DNA from: Desulfitobacterium sp038181555
Lineage (GTDB): Bacteria; Bacillota; Desulfitobacteriia; Desulfitobacteriales; Desulfitobacteriaceae
Length of the DNA: 64,000 nucleotides
Direction: 5' to 3'
Assembly: GCF_038181555.1 (NCBI RefSeq)
Contig: NZ_JBBWUA010000008.1
Coordinates: 62,001-126,000 of the forward strand
The stretch's first letter is position 1, and the number at the start of each line of letters is the position of its first letter. Of the stretch, positions 8,688 to 18,122 are shown piece by piece. The notes below the pieces were generated by a model, which did no database searches, was not told where the DNA came from, and saw only the letters and a list, made by a program, of their open reading frames with translations. The position numbers and the translations under genes are program-made.

Positions 8688-9302
8688 CTACCGTTTTTGT
8701 TTGCGTTGTTTTAAAAACCAATAGCTGATACCGATCAAAATCAGTATGCCAATGAGTAAATCCATGCGGTGGAATAAAGGTTTTAAGGAATTCCAATTGG
8801 CGCCGAGCTTTTCTCCCACAATAATTAAAAACATACACCAAGGCAGTGATCCTAACACCGTATAAACAGCCATTTTGACCGGATTCATTTTGGCGATGCC
8901 GGCAGGAAGAGATATAAAGGTGCGAATAATGGGCAACATACGCCCCACTAATACTGTAACCTCTCCATGCTTGTTAAACAAGCGCTCAGTCCACCTGAGT
9001 TCTTTTTCCTTAATAAAGAAGTAATGACCATAACGCTGGATAAATGGCCTACCTCCTCGTACTCCTATGTAATAAGCCGCTACACCCCCAAATAGATTCC
9101 CCAAGGTCGCTGCCAGAGTAGCTGTCCAAAAGTCGAAATGCCCAAGATACACCATGTAGCCGGTAAAAGGGAGGATAATCTCACTAGGCAAAGGAATACA
9201 GGCACTTTCAATTGCCATAGCTAAAAACACCCCAAAATAGCCTAAGCTTGAGATGAGCTGAACCACGAATTCCCCTAATTGAATGAGCAGTCCTTCGAGC
9301 AT
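8688..9302 (-). CDS. DedA-family membrane protein
   Basis: 204 residues with about five hydrophobic segments. DedA proteins are proposed lipid (undecaprenyl phosphate or phospholipid) flippases. Family signatures are FLAMAIESACIPLPSEIILP near residues 25-45, NLFGGVAAYYIGVRGGR and VGRMLPIIRTFISLPAG with the conserved Arg residues. The C terminus is basic (KQRKQKR). GGAGGTAAGCAG precedes the ATG. It starts 24 bases after the stop of spoVR and may be partly cotranscribed with it. Confidence 0.9.
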   Translation of the reverse strand: MLEGLLIQLGEFVVQLISSLGYFGVFLAMAIESACIPLPSEIILPFTGYMVYLGHFDFWTATLAATLGNLFGGVAAYYIGVRGGRPFIQRYGHYFFIKEKELRWTERLFNKHGEVTVLVGRMLPIIRTFISLPAGIAKMNPVKMAVYTVLGSLPWCMFLIIVGEKLGANWNSLKPLFHRMDLLIGILILIGISYWFLKQRKQKR

Positions 9303-9326
9303 CTGCTTACCTCCTATCCTAGGCTG

Positions 9327-10685
9327 TTAATTATATAGGGTTATATTCTTACGTGAAATCCCTTGGTTGGAACACTCAAACAGTACTTGTTTCCCATCCA
9401 CTATAGTTTCCAGATACGCCCCCTTCCCCCACAAACTTTCCAAGAGCAACAGGGTCTTCTCAAGATAAACGACATCCAAATCCATTCCTTCATGAACGTG
9501 ATAAAGATATAACCCTCCCTTGCCTTCATAATCCCCATCCCGGACGAGAATTCTGGGATGGCCTCCATTCACCAACTGCCTAACTAAATTATCGCGCACC
9601 TTTTCCCAAGCTGTATCCATGACCTGCCAGTGGGCTCCTACTTTACGATAATTAAAGAGATTTAGATCATGAACTAATTCCTGGTTGAGATAATTGCGAA
9701 TGAACGATACATCATTCTCCATCTCGCGTATTTCAAATAAGGTTTCTGAATCAAACCGTTTTGCTAAGTCTTCCCATATTTTCACCCCTAGGTAGTAGGG
9801 ATTTAACTGAAGACCGGAAGGCTGCACCACTTGACTATGCATAATCGCAAAATCCATAGACTCAGCATCTGTTAAATTCAGTTCCCGCATAATCCTAGAA
9901 TGCCAGAAGGTAGCCCAACCCTCATTGATTATTTTTGTTTCGATTTGCGGATAAAAGTAGAGGGATTCTTCACGAATCATGCTGATAATGTCGCGTTGCC
10001 AATCCTTTAAGGTGGGGGAATAAGTGATAAGGTACAGCAATAAATCTTCCTCAGCAACCTTCTCCTCATTTTCCTGATCCGGCTCATCATCCCAAAGATC
10101 GGCATATTCCGAGGAAGGGATGTGTTTTTTCTTTCCGTTGCCAATGTTCTTGCCCGAGGAAGCATTATCTTCTTTCTTCTTCCCCAGATGAGCCCGAAAG
10201 TCCACATGCTCTTGAATGGCCAAAACTGCATCCAGCATTTTTTCTACCGTCTCCCGGCCATATTCTAATTCATACTCCCGTATCCTACGGGCATGAGCTT
10301 CCATGCGCACCACCATATCCTGTGGGGTCCTTTGAAAATAGCGGTTATTTTTAAAAAAATCTACGTGGGCGTAAACATGACCAATCACGAGTTTGTTTTG
10401 GATTAGCCGATTGCCTTCCAAAAGGAAGGCGTATGCTGGGTTGGAATTGATCACAAGCTCATAGATGCGGGTGAGGTTCAAATCATACTGCATTTTCATG
10501 CGATAGAAAGCCTTTCCAAAACTCCAATGAGTAAAGCGCACCGGCATCCCGTAGGCCCCAAAAGAGTAGAGGGCTTCCGGCGGACAGACTTCAAAATGCA
10601 CCGGATAAAAGTCCAGACCCAATCCCTTAGCTACCTGAACAATCTCCTTGGCATGATAGCTAAGTTCAGTAACTTCATAATCCAC
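9327..10685 (-). CDS. spoVR: SpoVR family protein
   Basis: About 452 residues, typical for SpoVR. In Bacillus, SpoVR is needed for normal spore cortex; the biochemical activity is unknown. Features: EVCPPEALYSFGAYGMPVRF near the N terminus, the conserved INEGWATFWHSRIMREL in the middle, GLQLNPYYLGVKIWEDL, and an acidic linker around residues 175-215. GTG at 10691 overlaps the ribosome binding site; GTG at 10685 lies 7 bases after GAGGAGG and is preferred. Third gene of the prkA-yhbH-spoVR unit. Confidence 0.93.
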   Translation of the reverse strand: MDYEVTELSYHAKEIVQVAKGLGLDFYPVHFEVCPPEALYSFGAYGMPVRFTHWSFGKAFYRMKMQYDLNLTRIYELVINSNPAYAFLLEGNRLIQNKLVIGHVYAHVDFFKNNRYFQRTPQDMVVRMEAHARRIREYELEYGRETVEKMLDAVLAIQEHVDFRAHLGKKKEDNASSGKNIGNGKKKHIPSSEYADLWDDEPDQENEEKVAEEDLLLYLITYSPTLKDWQRDIISMIREESLYFYPQIETKIINEGWATFWHSRIMRELNLTDAESMDFAIMHSQVVQPSGLQLNPYYLGVKIWEDLAKRFDSETLFEIREMENDVSFIRNYLNQELVHDLNLFNYRKVGAHWQVMDTAWEKVRDNLVRQLVNGGHPRILVRDGDYEGKGGLYLYHVHEGMDLDVVYLEKTLLLLESLWGKGAYLETIVDGKQVLFECSNQGISRKNITLYN

Positions 10686-10741
10686 GGACACCCCTCCTCA
10701 CCTTATTTCATCGTTTCACCCAGCAGGATGCATTCCCCCAC

Positions 10742-11872
10742 TTAGGAAAATACTGTTTTCAAGGCTTCATAAACCTCATTGCGATCCCGAATGGTCACCA
10801 AGCGGAGCTTAGGATCGTCAATACGCCTCAGGGTCGACATCAGGGTGCTGGAATAATGGGTTCTAAGAATTTCGCCGTAACCTACCACTTGACTAACTTC
10901 CACTAATTTTTGCATAAGATTCATGGCCCGAGTGTTATCTGAACCAATATTATCCCCATCGGTAAAATGAACCGGATAAATATTATAATGAGCGGCCGGG
11001 TATTCCCGCTGAATCAGTTCAAGGGCTAGCTGATAAACAGAGGAGCAGCGGGTACCCCCGCTCTCTCCTCGGGTGAAGAACTCTTCTTCCGTCACTTCTT
11101 TGGCTTCCGTATGATGGGCTAAAAAGCGCATCTCGACATTTTCATATTTTTCTCTTAAAAAACGCACCATCCAGAAAAAGAAGGTTCGCGAAATGTACTT
11201 TTCAAATTGTCCCATAGACCCAGAGGTATCCATCATAGCAATGATTACCGCATTGGTTTCATAATTGGGATGAGTCTCCCATGTTTTAAAACGCAGATCC
11301 TCGGGAGTAATGCGGAGACTCTGACTTTTACCAGTTAAAGCTTGCCTCTTAATACTTTCGATTAAAGTCCGTTTCTTATCGATGTTAGCCATCAGACCCT
11401 TTTTGCGGATATCCCTAAATTCCGGCTTATCATGGGCAATCAAGGGTCGTTTTTTATCATCTAAATTAGGTAGCTGCAATTCCTCAAAAAGGATGGCAGC
11501 TAAATCCTCATAGGTGACTTCAGCCTCGTAAATATCTACCCCGGGCTCATCCCCAGCTCCTGAATTATTACCGGCTCCATGCTTACGCACATTTTCTCGA
11601 GCGAGAATATCTCCATTCTTCATTTTTTTGGTTCCTTGTCCGGTGTGATTCCTTTTATTGTAGTCATACCGAAAGCGGAACTCTTCCAAGGACCGCATGG
11701 GGATTTTGATGGTTTTTTTACCATCACTGATGATGATACCTTCATCGACAATTAAATCACCCAGCTGCTTTTTGATGACCTCTTGTACCTTCTCCCTGTG
11801 CCGACTTTGGTCCAGATATCCTTTGCGATGGAGGCTCCAGTCCTCGCGACTGACAATAATATCGTCACTCAT
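10742..11872 (-). CDS. yhbH: YhbH/DUF444 sporulation protein
   Basis: About 376 residues. DUF444 proteins are functionally linked to the kinase PrkA (in enterobacteria YeaH with YeaG). The C-terminal half resembles a von Willebrand A-like fold with a metal site DTSGSMGQ and ends with an FTDGDNIG segment. The N terminus is basic and polar. The ATG at 11872 follows GGGAGTGAG at a good distance; 13 further in-frame residues upstream lie across the end of prkA and are not needed. It lies between prkA and spoVR, in the order conserved in spore formers. Confidence 0.92.
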   Translation of the reverse strand: MSDDIIVSREDWSLHRKGYLDQSRHREKVQEVIKKQLGDLIVDEGIIISDGKKTIKIPMRSLEEFRFRYDYNKRNHTGQGTKKMKNGDILARENVRKHGAGNNSGAGDEPGVDIYEAEVTYEDLAAILFEELQLPNLDDKKRPLIAHDKPEFRDIRKKGLMANIDKKRTLIESIKRQALTGKSQSLRITPEDLRFKTWETHPNYETNAVIIAMMDTSGSMGQFEKYISRTFFFWMVRFLREKYENVEMRFLAHHTEAKEVTEEEFFTRGESGGTRCSSVYQLALELIQREYPAAHYNIYPVHFTDGDNIGSDNTRAMNLMQKLVEVSQVVGYGEILRTHYSSTLMSTLRRIDDPKLRLVTIRDRNEVYEALKTVFS

Positions 11873-11885
11873 GGTACTCACTCCC

Positions 11886-13787
11886 TTAACGATTAAGAAG
11901 GGAACCGACATATTTTACAATCTCGTTGGCGCAGACAGGACAATAACCATGAAGCTGGATGAGACGGTCTGTAACTTCATTGATACGGCGCAATTGTTCT
12001 TGATCCGGATGACTTACCGAGGTGGTGACCTTGATTACATCCTTGAGGTCGGCAAACAGCTTTTTTTCGATAGCCTCTTTTAGTCTTTCATGTGAAGTAT
12101 ATTGAAAGCTTTTGCTTTTGCGAGCATAAATTGAGATACGTATGAGAATCTCTTCCCGAAAAGCTTTTTTAGCATTTTCCGATACCCCAATCTGCTCTTC
12201 AATACTGCGCATCAGCTGCTCATCGGGTTCAAGCTCTTCCCCGGTTATAGAATCATAGAGTTTCGTCGAGTTGCAATAGGCCTCTACATTGTCTAAGTAG
12301 TTGTTAAGCAAGGACTTAGCGGATTCTTCATAAGCGTATACAAAAGCCTTTTGTACTTCCTTCTTGGCTACTTCATCATATTCCTTACGAGCTAAAGAAA
12401 TTAGGTTGACGAGATTCTCTCTTTCTTCCTTCGTAATCGAGGTATGTTGTGATAAACCATCCTTAAGAGCCCTCAGAATGTCCAAGGCATTAATGCAAGA
12501 CTTCTGATCTCTAATAAGGGCTGTTGAGATGCGATTGATGACATAGCGAGGATCGACGCCACTCATACCTTCCCCTTGCTCTTCCCCTTCCGTTATGATG
12601 TCCTTAATATCTTTTTGATTAAATCCTTCCACATCTTCCCCATCATAAAGGCGCATTTTCTTAACCAGGTCCATACCCTGTTTCTTGGAGGGCTTCATCC
12701 GAGAGATGATACTAAAGACCGAAGCCGTCCAGAGGCTATGGGGTGCCAAATGGACTCCCTCAAGATCGCTTTGCTGGATTAATTTCTCATAGATCTTGAT
12801 TTCGGAGCTGACCTTCAAATTATACGGTACCGGTATGACAATAATACGAGATTGGAGGGCTTCATTCTTTTTATTAGCCACAAAGGATTTATATTCGTTT
12901 TCGTTAGTGTGAGCAATAATCAGCTCGTCGGCCGAAATCAAAGCAAACCGTCCCGCTTTGAAGTTTCCTTCTTGCGAGAGACTCAATAGGTTCCAGAGAA
13001 ACTTCTCGTCTGATTTAAGCATCTCTTGAAATTCCATCAGACCGCGATTGGCTTTATTTAATTCGCCATCAAAGCGGTAAGCACGAGGATCTGACTCTGA
13101 ACCATATTCCGTGATGGTTGAGAAGTCGATGCTTCCTGTCAAATCTGCAATATCTTGAGACTTCGGATCAGAAGGGGTAAAGGTACCGATGCCTACCCGT
13201 TGTTCTTCAGAAAAGATAATTCGTTTCACAGGAACATTTTCTACATAACCATGAAACTCCTCTTCTACCCTCAGTCGACAGACAGGACAAAGATTCCCTT
13301 CAATACGTATGCCGTATTTCTGTTCAAATTCTTCACGCAAAACATGGGGAAGCAGGTGTAGGGGATCCTCATGCATAGGGCAGCCATCAATAGCGTATAC
13401 AGCGCCCTCTTCAGTTCGGGTATACTCTTCTAAGCCTTTTTTCAACATGGTGACGATGGTCGACTTCCCTCCGCTCACCGGGCCCATCAGCAGAAGAATT
13501 CTCTTTCTTACATCCATACGTTTAGCCGCTGAATGAAAATACTCCTCTACCAAGCGTTCTAAGGTCTTTTCCATGCCAAAAAGTTCTTTATTAAAAAACT
13601 CAAAACTTTTATGATTGTTTACCTCTTTAATGCCTGCTTTGTGTATCATCTCATAGATTCTAGCATGGGCATGCATCGCTAAATTAGGATTCACTACTAC
13701 CATTTGCAGGTACTCGCTAAAGTTCCCATTCCAAACTAAGCTATCTTCTTTATCCCTAAAATTTCTCAGCCATTGTATTACTTCCAT
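11886..13787 (-). CDS. prkA: PrkA serine protein kinase / AAA+ protein
   Basis: About 633 residues, as in B. subtilis PrkA (631). The N-terminal AAA domain carries Walker A GPVSGGKST around residue 100; the C-terminal PrkA domain is kinase-like. In Bacillus it acts during sporulation and affects the sigma-K regulon. A cysteine quartet region (CPVCRL near residue 170 and CPVCANEIVKYVG at the C terminus) is also present, typical of the family. The ATG at 13787 follows GGGAGGG at 5 bases; upstream in-frame codons are probably untranslated. First gene of the cluster. Confidence 0.94.
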   Translation of the reverse strand: MEVIQWLRNFRDKEDSLVWNGNFSEYLQMVVVNPNLAMHAHARIYEMIHKAGIKEVNNHKSFEFFNKELFGMEKTLERLVEEYFHSAAKRMDVRKRILLLMGPVSGGKSTIVTMLKKGLEEYTRTEEGAVYAIDGCPMHEDPLHLLPHVLREEFEQKYGIRIEGNLCPVCRLRVEEEFHGYVENVPVKRIIFSEEQRVGIGTFTPSDPKSQDIADLTGSIDFSTITEYGSESDPRAYRFDGELNKANRGLMEFQEMLKSDEKFLWNLLSLSQEGNFKAGRFALISADELIIAHTNENEYKSFVANKKNEALQSRIIVIPVPYNLKVSSEIKIYEKLIQQSDLEGVHLAPHSLWTASVFSIISRMKPSKKQGMDLVKKMRLYDGEDVEGFNQKDIKDIITEGEEQGEGMSGVDPRYVINRISTALIRDQKSCINALDILRALKDGLSQHTSITKEERENLVNLISLARKEYDEVAKKEVQKAFVYAYEESAKSLLNNYLDNVEAYCNSTKLYDSITGEELEPDEQLMRSIEEQIGVSENAKKAFREEILIRISIYARKSKSFQYTSHERLKEAIEKKLFADLKDVIKVTTSVSHPDQEQLRRINEVTDRLIQLHGYCPVCANEIVKYVGSLLNR

Positions 13788-13923
13788 GGTCGCCCTCCCT
13801 TTCGCTGAACAAGTACACCTTTCAGGCTTATTTTTAATATATGCCTCATCCAAATAGAAGAGAAGTTACATTTTTCTTTCCGTTCAGGAATACATCGTCC
13901 TGTCAAAATAGCTCCAATGCAAA

Positions 13924-13955
13924 AAACGCTTGCAAGCTTAAGCTTACAAGCGTTT
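13924..13955 (-). terminator. terminator after the 70-residue gene
   Basis: AAACGCTTG (13924-13932) pairs with CAAGCGTTT (13947-13955), with further pairing of AAGCTT inside. On the minus strand a run of six T follows. Confidence 0.85.
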
Positions 13956-13982
13956 CTTATTGATGGGAAAGGTATAAACTAA

Positions 13983-14195
13983 CTATTGCAACTTTGTTAA
14001 ATCCCGAGATTCATAGGCATACTCCCCGGATAAAGTATCTAATTGGACAATAAAATATTCACCATATTCATCTTTCTCTAACCGCACCACAGTTCCCATT
14101 ATTGAATTATAGGTAATCACTCGATCTCCCCGTTTAAACTTCTTTAAGCTAAATGGGATCCCGTGCTTCGTATTCTCATACTGTGCGACATACAT
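13983..14195 (-). CDS. small SH3/KOW-like protein, unknown function
   Basis: 70 residues, not recognised. The segment FKRGDRVITYNSIMGTVVRL followed by alternating beta-type residues resembles small SH3-like or KOW-type barrels that often bind RNA or ribosome-associated proteins. It has its own terminator downstream and an AT-rich upstream region of about 200 bases (14196-14360) containing the near-palindrome CCAAAATATTTGG. Single-gene unit. Function is not inferable. Confidence 0.6.
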   Translation of the reverse strand: MYVAQYENTKHGIPFSLKKFKRGDRVITYNSIMGTVVRLEKDEYGEYFIVQLDTLSGEYAYESRDLTKLQ

Positions 14196-14360
14196 GTGAC
14201 TACACCTCCGTCCTTGTGAAAGTACTATCTTGCTCTTATTCTACCACAACACTTTTCTGAAATCTAGTGCAAATTTAATAAAATTTTGAAAATTATAGAA
14301 TAATAGATTATTTTTCAATATTTGGTAATCGTAATTATATTCCAAAATATTTGGTATTAA

Positions 14361-14390
14361 AAAGGCTCTGTCCTTATGGACAGAACCCTT
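14361..14390 (-). terminator. terminator after cobO
   Basis: GGTTCTGTCC and GGACAGAGCC on the minus strand pair over a 4-base loop (one mismatch) and are followed by TTTTTAA. Confidence 0.8.
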
Positions 14391-14411
14391 TCCTAGGTTA
14401 ATACAAAGATA

Positions 14412-14945
14412 TCAATATTCAATACCCTTACGAGCTTGAATACCCAATTCATAAGGATGCTTGAGTGAAACCATTTCGGTAACCAGATGGGCCTTCTCGA
14501 TTAATTGAGCTGAAGCATTGCGTCCTGTCATAATAACTTCCACATGCCCGGGTTTCATCTCCAACAACGCCAAGACCATCTCCTCAGGAAGCAATTCAAA
14601 CCAGATTGCGTTGATAATTTCGTCGAGTATAACAATATCCCACTCCCCTGATGCAATTATCTGGCGAGCACGCTCGAGCCCTTTGCGAGCCTCCTGACAA
14701 TCTGCTTCAGTAGCCTGTCCTTTTAAAACCCAGCCCGGCAAACCAAACTGTTCGATCTGGCATTCCGGTTCCAAGCGCTTCAATCCCTGCAACTCCCCGT
14801 AGTCTTGGCAACCTTTCATAAACTGAATAATATATACAGAAAAACCATGACCGACTGCTCTTAAAGTTAAACCAAAGGCTGCAGTTGTTTTACCCTTACT
14901 ATTTCCTGTGTAAATTTGTATCAAACCTTGTTCTAGTCTTTTCAT
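14412..14945 (-). CDS. cobO: cob(I)alamin adenosyltransferase, CobO/BtuR type
   Basis: 177 residues. It transfers the adenosyl group of ATP to cob(I)alamin, making coenzyme B12. The P-loop IYTGNSKGKTTAAFG near residue 12-26, FMKGCQDYGEL and the Walker B-like DIVILDEIINAI are characteristic. It is somewhat shorter than enterobacterial BtuR (about 196). The upstream gene (14953-15495) ends 7 bases before its start, so they may be cotranscribed. No cobalamin riboswitch was noticed nearby. Confidence 0.93.
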   Translation of the reverse strand: MKRLEQGLIQIYTGNSKGKTTAAFGLTLRAVGHGFSVYIIQFMKGCQDYGELQGLKRLEPECQIEQFGLPGWVLKGQATEADCQEARKGLERARQIIASGEWDIVILDEIINAIWFELLPEEMVLALLEMKPGHVEVIMTGRNASAQLIEKAHLVTEMVSLKHPYELGIQARKGIEY

Positions 14946-14952
14946 AATATGC

Positions 14953-15495
14953 TTACACCTGCTTTGTCCATTGTTCTAGCTGAGGGTGGATATAGGCCAC
15001 ATTAGGGCATTGAATGAGCTCCGGAAACTTCTCGACAATCTGCTGGGTAAAGGGATAAGTAAAGAGCATTTTAATGGCTGACATTTCATCAACAGCTCGT
15101 AGCTCTACTTTATCCGGATAAAAATAATAAGTATAGCTACTATCCCGCCATGCCGTCTCTAGTTCACCACATTTTAGCCTGATGATACCAAAAGGTTCGA
15201 CCTTTATATGGCCAATGCTGGTGAAAGACAAGCTCATCTGACCCGTCTCAAGTGCTACTTGTCCCGCTTTATGACGGCAATGCATCAAATGTTCAATAAT
15301 CAAGCGAGCAGGTAAAGAAATCTCTTCGAAAATTCGCCGATGGTTTCTGATTTCTTCTGCCCATTCTTCAAAATGGGTGACATGAACAGAGCGCACCTTA
15401 TTAACCTTTTTAAGAGACTGTTCAATCACTAGATGAAGATCCTCTAAGCATTCTAAAAACAGCAGATCATCTTTTCTAACAATATCCCTCACCAA
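14953..15495 (-). CDS. conserved-looking protein, unknown function
   Basis: 180 residues, not recognised. It is soluble, without membrane segments or cofactor motifs. The N-terminal half is helical and charged (LEDLHLVIEQSLKKVNKV); the C-terminal half alternates hydrophobic residues as in a beta sheet (IKVEPFGIIRLKCGE, YTYYFYPDKVELRAV). It ends 7 bases before cobO, suggesting an operon. Several near-N-terminal starts are possible (TTG 15495, GTG 15492). Confidence 0.6.
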   Translation of the reverse strand: MVRDIVRKDDLLFLECLEDLHLVIEQSLKKVNKVRSVHVTHFEEWAEEIRNHRRIFEEISLPARLIIEHLMHCRHKAGQVALETGQMSLSFTSIGHIKVEPFGIIRLKCGELETAWRDSSYTYYFYPDKVELRAVDEMSAIKMLFTYPFTQQIVEKFPELIQCPNVAYIHPQLEQWTKQV

Positions 15496-15565
15496 CCCTA
15501 CTCTTACCTTTACCCATAGTTTAACCGAAATCTGGAAACTTTCCTAGTGATCCTCGAAAATTTAA

Positions 15566-16828
15566 CTATTTCTTATGACGAATCTTCCGGGAGACTCTTT
15601 GCACAGCCCGTTCCAGATCAATAGTCTCATAGCCTATGTCATGGGCTATCTCTATGGATTGCCAAAAGCATTGAAGAGCATCCAAATATTGACGCCTGCC
15701 CTCATAATATTCAGCTAAGCGTTGCACGGCACTCAAGGAATGAGCGTGATAACCTGCGATCATGCGCTTTGCTTCTTTTTCGTAGAATTCCCCTTCTTCC
15801 TCTTCGCCCATGGCATCTAATAGAAATGCCAGATATTCATAGCACTCACCGAGGCGAAGATCGTCTCCCAGCTGTTCAAAGATTGTTGATGCCTCTAAAA
15901 AATAGCGCTTGGCCTGACCATATTCTTCTTTATTAACCATCAATTTACCTAAGCTCTGCAAGCGAATCGCTAAACTATTTTCCAGATCTGTGCAGTATTG
16001 TATCGACAGCTCTATGTAATACTGAGCTTCGTCGAGATACTCTAGACCTTGAAGTATTTTTGCTATAAAGTACGCTGATTCGCTGGCATCGCTCCCAAGC
16101 TGATTCCTCATCTGTAATATTAAGGCTCTTTGCATAGCAAGGAGGGCATCTGCTAAACTTTGCTGCTCAAACTTCATAAAAGCGTAATAGAGCAGGGCAT
16201 TGGCTAACGATATCTCTATCCCAAGTCCAGCAAAAACCTTACAGGAGTGACGAATATGGTCAATGGCCTCTTTCTTATTACCCTGACGGTAACAGGTTTC
16301 ACCGATTAGTACACTTAATTCCCCTTCACCCTTCGGGTAATTGTACCGATGACATAGATCTAACGAATTTTTATAGCTTACTTGGGCATCCGACCATCGT
16401 TCTTGTGTTGAATATACTTGACCTAGATCACTGTATAGCATCGCTAAACGTAGAGGAGGAGATTCGTTTGGGTAGATCTCGATCGCACGGTTAAACCAAA
16501 AAACAGCGCTTTCCATATTGTTTTTTTCTACAGCAATACTTGCTAAACCAGCGAATGCTTCAGACATGCCTTTATAGTTTGATACCTCTTCACAAATTTG
16601 CAAGGCTTCCCGAAATCCTCTTTCTGCTGCTTCGATTTTACCTTGCTTAACTTGAACCGTAGCCATTAATCTCAGAGAAAATGCTTTAACTAACGGTACA
16701 TCTAATTGGATCGCGATTCGTGTAGCCCGCCTAAAGTAATTCTCTGCTTGCATATAATCTGCTTGTGCTAAATGGGTAGTACCTTTTTCCATCAGGGTTC
16801 GCCAAATATCCAAACTCTGATCTTTCAT
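15566..16828 (-). CDS. tetratricopeptide repeat protein
   Basis: About 420 residues made almost wholly of TPR units of ~35-40 residues, for example AENYFRRATRIAIQLD, AERGFREALQICEEV, AVFWFNRAIEIYPNE and AQVSYKNSLDLCHRY. No DNA-binding, catalytic or membrane part was seen. Such proteins are scaffolds; in Firmicutes some are Rap- or secretion-associated, which cannot be shown here. ATG at 16828 lies 6 bases after GGAGGGG and is preferred to the ATG two codons earlier. Single gene. Confidence 0.8.
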   Translation of the reverse strand: MKDQSLDIWRTLMEKGTTHLAQADYMQAENYFRRATRIAIQLDVPLVKAFSLRLMATVQVKQGKIEAAERGFREALQICEEVSNYKGMSEAFAGLASIAVEKNNMESAVFWFNRAIEIYPNESPPLRLAMLYSDLGQVYSTQERWSDAQVSYKNSLDLCHRYNYPKGEGELSVLIGETCYRQGNKKEAIDHIRHSCKVFAGLGIEISLANALLYYAFMKFEQQSLADALLAMQRALILQMRNQLGSDASESAYFIAKILQGLEYLDEAQYYIELSIQYCTDLENSLAIRLQSLGKLMVNKEEYGQAKRYFLEASTIFEQLGDDLRLGECYEYLAFLLDAMGEEEEGEFYEKEAKRMIAGYHAHSLSAVQRLAEYYEGRRQYLDALQCFWQSIEIAHDIGYETIDLERAVQRVSRKIRHKK

Positions 16829-16965
16829 TAGCATCCCCTCCGTATCATTTTTATCTTATGCACGGAAGGGCTTTTTGGCGCGAAAACAAGCCTATAGACG
16901 AATTTATATGCAATCTAGACAGTTAAGTCGAAATATGTTAATCTGTTGCTGTAGGAGGTGCTATT

Positions 16966-17217
16966 ATGAACGCATATCGTCCAGCTCCGTATTCTAACTG
17001 GATCATTGTGTTAAAGATTATCCTCTTGATTATCGCACTTTATTTTTCAGCTATTATACTTAGTCAAGTTTTTGCCTGGTTCTTCTCCATTGCTTTCGTG
17101 GTCATTCGTATTGCAGTTTACTTTGTCACTAGTATTCTCGTGCTCCATTTTTTTCTCAAATTATTATTCGGTTATGACCTTCTGAGATTTATTTTAGGTT
17201 CACGTTTTAGTCGCTAA
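16966..17217 (+). CDS. small integral membrane protein
   Basis: 83 residues with three strongly hydrophobic segments (about 12-34, 36-56 and 57-70) and a short basic C terminus (FSR). Not recognised. A strong ribosome binding site TAGGAGGTG lies 7 bases before the ATG and an intrinsic terminator (17233-17256) follows directly, so the gene is a complete unit. Function unknown. Confidence 0.7.
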   Translation: MNAYRPAPYSNWIIVLKIILLIIALYFSAIILSQVFAWFFSIAFVVIRIAVYFVTSILVLHFFLKLLFGYDLLRFILGSRFSR

Positions 17218-17232
17218 ACATCAATAGATAAG

Positions 17233-17256
17233 CACCCTTGAGGGGTGTTTTTTTTT
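17233..17256 (+). terminator. terminator after the small membrane gene
   Basis: CACCC (17233-17237) and GGGTG (17243-17247) form a stem over a short loop with nine T following. Confidence 0.85.
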
Positions 17257-17327
17257 GGTTTTGGTACAACTCTCCCCTCATGTTCAGCCTTCTTCATGAA
17301 TATCCTTTGGAGAGGGGGGGGAATATC

Positions 17328-18122
17328 ATGCGATTTATTGTATTCAAACGGCCATCTTGGCGAAACGCCATGCTGTGGGCCATTCTCTTATTCGTAGTGC
17401 TCGCCTATCGTGAAAATGTCATCTCAGTCTTCTCTAGCAAGCTAAAACCTATTTACTCGGCTGTGGTCACCACCAACGAAGTCGGACTCACCTTCGATAT
17501 CAGTTGGGGTGAAAATACTGCTGAACCTATCCTCAATATTTTAAAGGAAAAGGGTGTTAAAGCGACCTTTTTCTTATCCAGCCCTTGGGCTTCAAAGCAT
17601 GAAGATTTAGTCAAACGCATGGTAGCCGATGGTCATGAAATAGCTTCTCATGGTAATCGTCATGTGGATTTAAACACCTTGGGTCCCAGTGAAATCGAAC
17701 GAGAAATAACCGGTGCTCATGCTGTTCTGGAAGAGCTCACCGGTCAAAAGATTGCCTTATTAAGACCACCGAATGGGGCTTATGATAATAAGCTGATTAG
17801 CGTTTCAGCCAAGCTTGGGTACCAGGTCATTCAATGGAGTGTGGACTCCCTAGACTGGAAAAGACCCGGACCAGAAGCGGTAATAAATAACGTTCTCAAC
17901 GGACTTCCTAAAGGGCATGGTGCTGGTCCTGGAGATATTATTCTCTTTCACGCCTCAGATTCAGCGCCGGACACCATCAAAGCACTTCCAGTGGTCATCG
18001 ATCGCTTGCAGGCAAAAAATTATCAACTCGTCCCCGTGGGCCAACTACTTAAAAGTGCTACAAAAACTTGGCCGCCTGAAAGCAATTTACCTCCGTTAGA
18101 AAAACCGGCGGTTACCCCTTAA
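17328..18122 (+). CDS. PdaB-like polysaccharide deacetylase
   Basis: About 264 residues. The N terminus has one membrane segment (about 14-26), then a NodB deacetylase domain: TFDISWGE (catalytic Asp motif 1), SHGNRHVDL (metal-binding His pair motif 2), LLRPPNGAYDNK (motif 3), DIILFHASD (motif 5 with His). This matches the PdaB subgroup needed for late spore stability, where the first motif is FDISWG rather than TFDDG. The start at 17328 follows GGAGAGGGGGGG; an earlier start at 17238 lies inside the previous terminator and is rejected. The stop overlaps the convergent TPR gene by 4 bases. Confidence 0.85.
   Translation: MRFIVFKRPSWRNAMLWAILLFVVLAYRENVISVFSSKLKPIYSAVVTTNEVGLTFDISWGENTAEPILNILKEKGVKATFFLSSPWASKHEDLVKRMVADGHEIASHGNRHVDLNTLGPSEIEREITGAHAVLEELTGQKIALLRPPNGAYDNKLISVSAKLGYQVIQWSVDSLDWKRPGPEAVINNVLNGLPKGHGAGPGDIILFHASDSAPDTIKALPVVIDRLQAKNYQLVPVGQLLKSATKTWPPESNLPPLEKPAVTP

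Noticed and set aside
14270..14350. AT-rich repeats upstream of the 70-residue gene as an origin or operator
   Set aside because: Only simple AT-rich near-palindromes; no DnaA boxes or recurring motif.
17238..17327. Longer N terminus of the PdaB-like deacetylase
   Set aside because: It begins within an intrinsic terminator and lacks a ribosome binding site.
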